This document shows, one piece after another, positions 1 through 4,615 of a stretch of DNA of 5,589 nt. The notes beneath the pieces are model-generated. The model saw only the letters and a list, made by a program, of their open reading frames with translations, ran no database searches and had not been told where the DNA came from. The DNA is taken from the NCBI GenBank assembly GCA_026416655.1, contig JAOAES010000093.1, positions 1 to 5,589 on the forward strand, read 5' to 3'. This DNA is from Fimbriimonadales bacterium (GTDB lineage: Bacteria; Armatimonadota; Fimbriimonadia; Fimbriimonadales; GBS-DC). Position 1 is the stretch's first letter; every line of letters starts with the position of its first letter. The position numbers were made by a program, and so were the translations under genes.

Positions 1-2
1 CT

Positions 3-992
3 CTACCCTGCAAACGGCGCACAGAGCGGGTCGCCCACCACGAGGTCTTTCCATAAAATGAACGGACTCGCCGCCCAGAGGCTCTCGGCGAGCGTGCGCC
101 CGCGCGTATACAGGTCGAACATAATCTCAGCGCGGCAGAGCGCGGCGGTGTACGGCTCCGACACATAGCCCTTGACGCCCGTCGCGCCCTGCGCAATCAG
201 GTCAGCAATCAGCGACTGCCCCTTGTCCGTGACCTGAAAAGTGCGCGCACTGGTGGAGACCGCCGTCTCCGCAATCGAACCGGGTCGGAAGCGCAGGCTG
301 CGATAGCTGAGCCTGTTGAACTTGTGGTCGTTGCTGCCCCACGAGTAGTAGCCCATGATGTCGCGCACTGCGCCCACGAACGCCTCGTCTTCGTCCAGAA
401 TCACCTCGAACCCACGCTGTTTGAGGAGCTTCGCGGCGGCGCGCATGCTCTCATTGATAGTGCGATAGCCCCCGCCGTTGCGTTTGGGGTCTAAGTCCAG
501 CACGAACACACCGTTCGCCCGCTTCGCGCTCAGACTGTTGTCAATCAGGTCGCGGATATGCTGCATCGTGTAGCCGTCGAGCCGCGTCGCCAGATAGAAG
601 CCGTACTTGCGCCGCGTGAAGCGTTCGTTCTTGCCGAAATAGGGGTTAAGGTTGGACTCGCTCGGCTGAGAACTGAACGGTCGGTTGAGCGGGGCGCACA
701 TGAGCGCACAGTCCACCGAGAAGCCCCCCTCGCGAATGCGCAGGGGAATGCCTTTTGTCAGCACGAGGTAGTCGACGCTCTCCGCCAGCCCGCGCTGGCG
801 CAGCAGGTTCATCACCGGCTTCTCAATCGTGTCGCGATACTCCGCCAGCGGAACCTCTTCTTGGGGCACACAATCGATTATGAAACTGTGCGTACTGGGC
901 AGCCGCCGTTTCTGGGCGTAATACTGCGCGATTGAGACCGAGTCGGGACTGCGGCGCGTGGCGATAACCACCACATTCTGAGCGCGTTGCAT
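3..992 (-). CDS. TIGR03790-family protein (uncharacterised, exosortase-genome-associated)
   Basis: The biochemical function is unknown. The 329-residue protein matches the TIGR03790 pattern as I recall it: an N-terminal segment QNVVVIATRRSPDSVSIAQYY (residues 5-25), LTKGIPLRI (78-86), GYYSWGSND (214-222), FRPGSIAET (235-243), QGATGVKGYVSEPY (268-281) and a closing VGDPLCAPF (319-327). That family occurs mostly in genomes carrying exosortase/PEP-CTERM sorting. The closing GDP motif and the glycine-rich segment before it recall gingipain (C25)-like folds, but I see no convincing Cys/His catalytic pair; this comparison is my inference. The start is firm: an in-frame TAA lies at 1001-999, nine bases upstream of the ATG, so no longer form exists. 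There is no signal peptide and no Shine-Dalgarno. It begins 10 bases after the stop of the SARP-like gene, so it is probably co-transcribed and perhaps translationally coupled. The C-terminus is complete, with its stop at 5-3. Confidence 0.85.
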   Translation of the reverse strand: MQRAQNVVVIATRRSPDSVSIAQYYAQKRRLPSTHSFIIDCVPQEEVPLAEYRDTIEKPVMNLLRQRGLAESVDYLVLTKGIPLRIREGGFSVDCALMCAPLNRPFSSQPSESNLNPYFGKNERFTRRKYGFYLATRLDGYTMQHIRDLIDNSLSAKRANGVFVLDLDPKRNGGGYRTINESMRAAAKLLKQRGFEVILDEDEAFVGAVRDIMGYYSWGSNDHKFNRLSYRSLRFRPGSIAETAVSTSARTFQVTDKGQSLIADLIAQGATGVKGYVSEPYTAALCRAEIMFDLYTRGRTLAESLWAASPFILWKDLVVGDPLCAPFAG

Positions 993-1002
993 AACGGGTT
1001 AA

Positions 1003-2865
1003 TTATGGCATGCTCGCGAGCAGCGGCACGGCGAACGCCTCCGCAAGTGGCGCGACCAGTGGGTGGTCCAGCGGGGGCGCGGGCAAGCCATAGGTCTGTC
1101 GGATGCGTGCTGCGTCGCTCATGCGCTGTCTTGCAAGTTCGGTCTGACCTGTATTGAAAGCCATCACACTCAGCCCCTCCAGACACAATGCCTCATAAGG
1201 TCGGTTGCCGTACTCGCGGCAGATGTCCAGCCCCTGCTGATAGTACGACTCCGCCAGCGTCCACTCACTCCGTTCTAAATACGCGCGCCCCAGGAAGCAA
1301 CACGAATGCGCCATACCGGGGCGGTCGCCCACCGCGCGGCGAATCTCCAGACCTTTCAGGCAGTAAGCGACTGCTTGCTGGGGGTCGCCCAGCGCCAGAT
1401 GGAGGCGTCCCATGCCGTTGTAGAGTGCGCTCAGGAACAGTTGCTCGCCTGCTCGGAGGCGAATCTCCAGCGCGGTTTCGTAGAGCGGTTGCGCTTGCTG
1501 GGGCTGCCCCAGCCATAGGTAGTAGAAGGCAAGGTTATGCGTCGCCGCCGATTCGCGCAGGGGGTCGCGCGTCTGTCGGGCAGTCTGCACTGCCTCTTGC
1601 AGGGTGGCGTGCGCCTCCTCGTAGCGTCCCCGAAACATCAGGAGCCGTCCGAGACTGCTGAGCAAGCTGGCGACTTCTTTCTCGTCGCCTTGACGGAGTA
1701 GCTGAGCGCGCGCTTGCTGATACAGCGTGGTCGCCGCGCCGCAGCGCGCCTGCGCTTCCGCCACACGCGCCTGCAGGTACAGCAGCCGCGCGATACTGTG
1801 CCCGTCATGGTTTTTCCGAAAGAGCGTCGCCGCCTCTCGAAGACACAGCTCCGCTTGCTCATACGCTCCCCGACGGAAGGCGAACAGCGCCATCTGCTGC
1901 AGCAAGTGCGCCCGCGTGGTCGGCTCCAGATCCCGATTCCGCAGCGCGTGTTCCAGCCAGTGTGCGCCCTGCTCCCAGCGCATCTGCCGATCCCACAGCG
2001 GCGTGAGCGACAGCACCAGCATCAGCGCGTGTTCGGGCGAGTGGGCGAAACTCCACTCCAGCGCGGCGTCCAGCTCCGCGCCGTTGGCAATCGTGTGCCC
2101 CTGTGGGGCGGTCGTCTGCTCCTTGCTGGCGCGAATCTGCGCCGCCAGATTCCGCATCGTCTCGGAGGGCGCGCTCTGATAATGCTCCTGCAGCAATCGG
2201 GCGCAGTGGTCGTACTGGCGCAGCGCGTTCTCATACTGCCCCAGCGCCGCCATCAGGCGCATCGCTTCCAGATGCAATCCCTCATGCAGCGGGATATGCT
2301 TCAGCGCGTCGATTGCCGTCTGCAACGCCTGCTCCGTCTGGCGCGACTCGTCCAGCAGCTGAATCAGCAATTGCACGCCCTGCACATACGCGCTTTCCAG
2401 CGACACCGCCTGCGGCGTAATCCAGTCCTGATAGTAGCCGCGCATCAGCTCGCCCTGATAGAGCGCCGTTAACTGGCTCAGCAGCTCCATACGCTGCTCG
2501 GCAGGGGCGACTTCGAGGCGGGCATGCAACGCCTGAAACTCAAGGGCGTCCACCTCTACCAGCGCAGGGTTCAGCTGTACTGTGTGGCGCGTCGCCTGTA
2601 GCACAGGGAACTCAGCGGAGTGCCCCAACTCATCCCGCAGGAACGAGAGCGCCATGCTCAGGTTGTGTCTGCCGGTTTCGGGCGAGGCGTCGCGCCAGAG
2701 CATGTCGATGAGCGCCTCGCGTGGATGCGCCTGATGCAGGTGAAACGCTAAGTAGCCCAACAGTGCGCCCGTGTTCTGCGTCCGAAACCGCACAACCACA
2801 CGCCCTGCTTGCTCGATACTTAGCCCCCCAAGAAGGCGAATCTTCCAGCGTGCAGGCGACTGCAT
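1003..2865 (-). CDS. SARP/BTAD-type transcriptional regulator with TPR repeats
   Basis: Probable DNA-binding regulator of the SARP (AfsR/DnrI-like) class, 620 residues, cytoplasmic. Residues about 7-99 form an OmpR-type winged helix (KIRLLGGLSIEQAGR, then LGYLAFH, REALIDMLWRDASPETGRHNLSMALSFLR). Residues about 106-249 are a BTAD domain (VDALEFQALHARLE, YQGELMRGYYQDWI, EGLHLEAMRLMAALGQYENALRQYDHC). Residues about 260-310 (ELDAALEWSFAHSPEHALML...WEQGAHWLEHAL) resemble the helical segment that follows the NB-ARC/AAA module in AfsR- and LuxR-type regulators. No Walker A or Walker B is visible between BTAD and this segment, so the ATPase appears absent. About seven TPRs of 39-40 residues follow, starting near 317, 356, 396, 435, 475, 515 and 555, and probably bind a partner or ligand. 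The ATG at 2865 sits 6 bases after a consensus -10, so the mRNA is likely leaderless; no Shine-Dalgarno is seen. It is divergent from the secreted-protein operon, its probable target. The signal it senses cannot be read from sequence. Confidence 0.88.
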   Translation of the reverse strand: MQSPARWKIRLLGGLSIEQAGRVVVRFRTQNTGALLGYLAFHLHQAHPREALIDMLWRDASPETGRHNLSMALSFLRDELGHSAEFPVLQATRHTVQLNPALVEVDALEFQALHARLEVAPAEQRMELLSQLTALYQGELMRGYYQDWITPQAVSLESAYVQGVQLLIQLLDESRQTEQALQTAIDALKHIPLHEGLHLEAMRLMAALGQYENALRQYDHCARLLQEHYQSAPSETMRNLAAQIRASKEQTTAPQGHTIANGAELDAALEWSFAHSPEHALMLVLSLTPLWDRQMRWEQGAHWLEHALRNRDLEPTTRAHLLQQMALFAFRRGAYEQAELCLREAATLFRKNHDGHSIARLLYLQARVAEAQARCGAATTLYQQARAQLLRQGDEKEVASLLSSLGRLLMFRGRYEEAHATLQEAVQTARQTRDPLRESAATHNLAFYYLWLGQPQQAQPLYETALEIRLRAGEQLFLSALYNGMGRLHLALGDPQQAVAYCLKGLEIRRAVGDRPGMAHSCCFLGRAYLERSEWTLAESYYQQGLDICREYGNRPYEALCLEGLSVMAFNTGQTELARQRMSDAARIRQTYGLPAPPLDHPLVAPLAEAFAVPLLASMP

Positions 2866-2871
2866 TAACCG

Positions 2872-2900
2872 ATTATACCACCTTGTAGAGACTTTGTAGA
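2872..2900 (-). promoter_or_regulatory. Promoter of the SARP-like gene (extended -10, leaderless)
   Basis: On the minus strand a perfect TATAAT (2877-2872) is preceded directly by TGG, an extended -10 motif. TCTACA (2900-2895, four of six matches to TTGACA) lies at exactly 17 bases. Only six bases separate the -10 from the ATG at 2865, so transcription should start at or within a base or two of the start codon. The -35 lies inside the upstream copy of the direct repeat described separately, which suggests autoregulation. Elements are seen directly; the start site is inferred. Confidence 0.72.
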
Positions 2901-2902
2901 GA
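2882..2902 (+). promoter_or_regulatory. Putative SARP operator: tandem direct repeat, 11-base period
   Basis: TTGTAGAGA occurs at 2883-2891 and again at 2894-2902, a perfect 9-base direct repeat offset by 11 bases. The preceding base differs (C versus T), so the 10-base units match at 9 positions. Known SARP sites are direct repeats with 11-base periodicity that overlap or replace the -35, with the 3' repeat about 8 bases upstream of the -10. Here the second copy ends 9 bases before TACAAT of the rightward promoter. The same repeat overlaps the -35 and spacer of the regulator's own promoter. Binding by the adjacent regulator is inferred. Confidence 0.6.
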
Positions 2903-2911
2903 GTCGCGCTT

Positions 2912-2917
2912 TACAAT
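2912..2917 (+). promoter_or_regulatory. Probable -10 box of the rightward operon
   Basis: TACAAT matches five of six bases of the consensus -10 and lies 45 bases upstream of the first ATG of the secreted-protein gene. At 16-18 bases upstream I find no acceptable -35; that position is covered by the TTGTAGAGA direct repeats, as expected of an activator-dependent promoter. Transcription would begin near 2923-2925, leaving a leader of about 37-40 bases that contains the Shine-Dalgarno. Confidence 0.5.
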
Positions 2918-2952
2918 AAGGGGTATGCGAACAACGAGCCGGCGCAAGGCTC

Positions 2953-2959
2953 AAGGAGG
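2953..2959 (+). promoter_or_regulatory. Ribosome binding site that decides the start of the 2962 gene
   Basis: AAGGAGG is a perfect Shine-Dalgarno. Three in-frame ATGs follow in a row at 2962, 2965 and 2968, at spacings of 2, 5 and 8 bases. Two bases is too close for efficient initiation, so the second or third ATG is the likely start. Confidence 0.8.
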
Positions 2960-2961
2960 AC

Positions 2962-4608
2962 ATGATGATGCGTGGACTTTTGTGGAGTTTCGGGACGGCT
3001 TGCCTGCTCAGCTATGCAGGCGCGCAACAGCCGTTTACCTATCAGGGCTTCCTGAAGGATGGAGGCAATCCCGCCAACGGCGCGTATGACTTCGAGTTCC
3101 GCCTGTTCACCGCCGCCAGCGGCGGCAGTCAGGTAGGCAGCACCGTGCCGATTAACGACCTGAATGTGCAGAACGGGTTGTTCACCGTGGAACTGAACTT
3201 CGGAATTGTGTGGAGCGGTCCGGATCGATTCTTGGAGATTCGCGTGCGTCCGGGCGCGAGCACCGGCGCGTTCACGACGCTCTCGCCCCGTGTGAAGGTT
3301 AACCCGACCCCGTACAGCCACTTTGCCCTGTTAGCCCCGTGGAGCGGGCTGAGCGGCGTGCCTGCAGGCTTTGCCGACGGCATCGACAACGACACTCTCT
3401 ACTCCGCAGGCGCAGGGTTGCAGCTGTCGGGCACGACCTTCTCGATTGCGACAGGCGGCGTATCGACCAGTATGCTGGCGGATAACGCAGTCAACAACGC
3501 CAAACTGGCGAACGACGCCGCCTCGCTGAGTAAAGTCTCCGGCAACCTGATGCACAGCACAGGTACGCGAATTGGCATCGGCACGACCGCGCCTACAACG
3601 AACTTGCATGTGTTTCGCGGCGCATCGGGCGCGACGCCTTCTTCCGCGTCGGTTATCGTCGCCGAACACAGCGCCAACGCTTACATCAACCTGCTCACGC
3701 CTAACGCAAACGAATCGGGCATCCTGTTCGGCAATCCCAGCAACTCGGCTGCGGGCGGTATCGTTTACAACAGCGGTAACGCGAACGGCTTGCAGTTCCG
3801 CACAAATGGTAACTTCACACGAATGGTCATTACAGATGTGGGGCGCGTCGGTATCGGCACACTGACGCCCCCTGCGCAACTAACGGTGGATGGCGCGCTT
3901 AATGTAGACCCACTGCGAGTGCGCACAGAGGACAGTGGAGGGGTCGCTACCACACGGCTCGTCGTGACCGCGGCAGGGCGTGTCGGCATCGGCACACCGA
4001 CGCCCCCTGCACAACTAACAGTTGACGGCGCGTTGAATGTAGACCCGCTGCGGGTGCGCACAGAGGACAGCTCGGGGAATGCTATCGCACGGCTTGTCGT
4101 GACCGCAGCAGGGAATGTTGGCATCGGTACGACTGCGCCCGATCAGAGACTGGTGGTGAACGGCACGGCGAAAGTGGATGTGTTGCAAATCGTCGGCGCG
4201 GATGTGGCGGAGAAGTTCCCCGGACTCGGCGACGCCGAACCCGGCATGGTGGTGGAGATTGACCCTGACAACCCCGGACACCTGCGCAAGGCGCGGGGCG
4301 CGTACAATAGGCGCGTGGTGGGCGTCGTCAGCGGCGCGAACAAGCTGCCCGCAGGCGCGATTCTGGGACACTTAGAGGGCAGCGAGAGCCACACTCCCAT
4401 CGCCATCAGCGGGCGCGTGTGGGTCTATGCCGACGCCACGAAACACGCTATCGAACCCGGCGACCTGCTGACCACCGCCGAGAAGCCCGGCTATGCGATG
4501 AAGGCGCGCGACCCGCGCAAGTCGCACGGCGCGATTCTCGGCAAAGCCATGACCCGCCTCGAAAAAGGCAAAACGGGTCTGGTGCTGGTGGTCGTGAACT
4601 TGCAATAA
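2962..4608 (+). CDS. Secreted tail-fibre-like beta-repeat protein
   Basis: Function unknown; probably an extracellular or cell-surface structural protein. Residues are numbered from the first of three consecutive ATGs (548 residues); spacing from the Shine-Dalgarno favours the ATG at 2968. A signal peptide (RGLLWSFGTACLLSYAGA) should be cleaved after AGA at residue 21. Residues 25-125 (FTYQGFLKDGGNPANGAYDFEFRLF ... LEIRVRPGASTGAFTTLSPR ... NPTPYSHFAL) match an N-terminal domain common in secreted proteins of several phyla. Residues about 167-186 carry an ADNAVNNAKLAND-type stalk repeat. Four [V/I]GIGTxxP motifs, as in phage tail-fibre-like proteins, lie at 204-211, 296-303, 341-348 and 386-393; the last three belong to a 45-residue tandem duplication. 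Residues 412-548 (GADVAEKFP ... RRVVGVVSGAN ... PIAISGRVWVYA ... EPGDLLTTAEKPGYAMKA ... GAILGKAMTRLEKGKTGLVLVVVNLQ) form a conserved C-terminal domain I recognise but cannot name. It is not a peptidase S74 domain, and no transmembrane anchor or PEP-CTERM tail is present. It heads an operon with the protease gene 7 bases downstream. Confidence 0.87.
   Translation: MMMRGLLWSFGTACLLSYAGAQQPFTYQGFLKDGGNPANGAYDFEFRLFTAASGGSQVGSTVPINDLNVQNGLFTVELNFGIVWSGPDRFLEIRVRPGASTGAFTTLSPRVKVNPTPYSHFALLAPWSGLSGVPAGFADGIDNDTLYSAGAGLQLSGTTFSIATGGVSTSMLADNAVNNAKLANDAASLSKVSGNLMHSTGTRIGIGTTAPTTNLHVFRGASGATPSSASVIVAEHSANAYINLLTPNANESGILFGNPSNSAAGGIVYNSGNANGLQFRTNGNFTRMVITDVGRVGIGTLTPPAQLTVDGALNVDPLRVRTEDSGGVATTRLVVTAAGRVGIGTPTPPAQLTVDGALNVDPLRVRTEDSSGNAIARLVVTAAGNVGIGTTAPDQRLVVNGTAKVDVLQIVGADVAEKFPGLGDAEPGMVVEIDPDNPGHLRKARGAYNRRVVGVVSGANKLPAGAILGHLEGSESHTPIAISGRVWVYADATKHAIEPGDLLTTAEKPGYAMKARDPRKSHGAILGKAMTRLEKGKTGLVLVVVNLQ
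3841..4140 (+). repeat. In-frame tandem duplication of a 135-base (45-residue) unit plus a partial third copy
   Basis: The segment 3841-3975 is repeated at 3976-4110, and the first 30 bases of a third, more diverged unit follow at 4111-4140. By hand alignment the two full copies differ at 22 of 135 bases with no gaps, while the encoded 45 residues differ at only 5 (protein residues 294-338 versus 339-383). Most base changes are therefore silent, so the duplication is not very recent and both copies appear to be held under selection. Each unit starts GRVGIGT and ends RLVVTAA. Confidence 0.9.
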
Positions 4609-4613
4609 GGAGG
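4607..4613 (+). promoter_or_regulatory. Ribosome binding site of the protease gene
   Basis: AAGGAGG overlaps the TAA stop of the upstream gene. It is 2 bases from the ATG at 4616 and 8 bases from an in-frame GTG at 4622. The 8-base spacing favours GTG, giving a protein that begins (M)KRILLGIMVL. Overlap with the upstream stop suggests translational coupling. Confidence 0.75.
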
Positions 4614-4615
4614 CG

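Noticed and set aside
1011..1022. Perfect 12-base palindrome TGCTCGCGAGCA near the end of the SARP gene
   Set aside because: It lies inside coding sequence (codons for LLAS), no T-run follows, and about one palindrome of this size is expected by chance in 5.6 kb. It is not supported as a terminator or operator.
1714..2472. Plus-strand open frame of 252 codons inside the SARP gene
   Set aside because: Antisense shadow of GC-rich TPR/BTAD coding sequence. The product is Gln/Arg-rich with no domain, and the minus-strand frame is clearly the real gene.
3004..3021. Possible lipobox at Cys14 of the fibre-like protein
   Set aside because: The residues before it (GTA-C) lack the aliphatic residue at -3, and the hydrophobic core before the Cys is too short; cleavage after AGA is better supported.
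2925..3089. ATG at 2925 just after the rightward -10, opening a short frame into the fibre-like gene
   Set aside because: It is out of frame with the secreted protein, has no Shine-Dalgarno and encodes about 54 codons without features. The perfect Shine-Dalgarno at 2953 serves the 2962-2968 ATGs.
2962..4608. Prophage tail fibre interpretation of the GIGT-repeat protein
   Set aside because: The protein has a clear signal peptide and an N-terminal domain typical of secreted bacterial proteins, lacks an S74 domain, and has no phage structural genes beside it.
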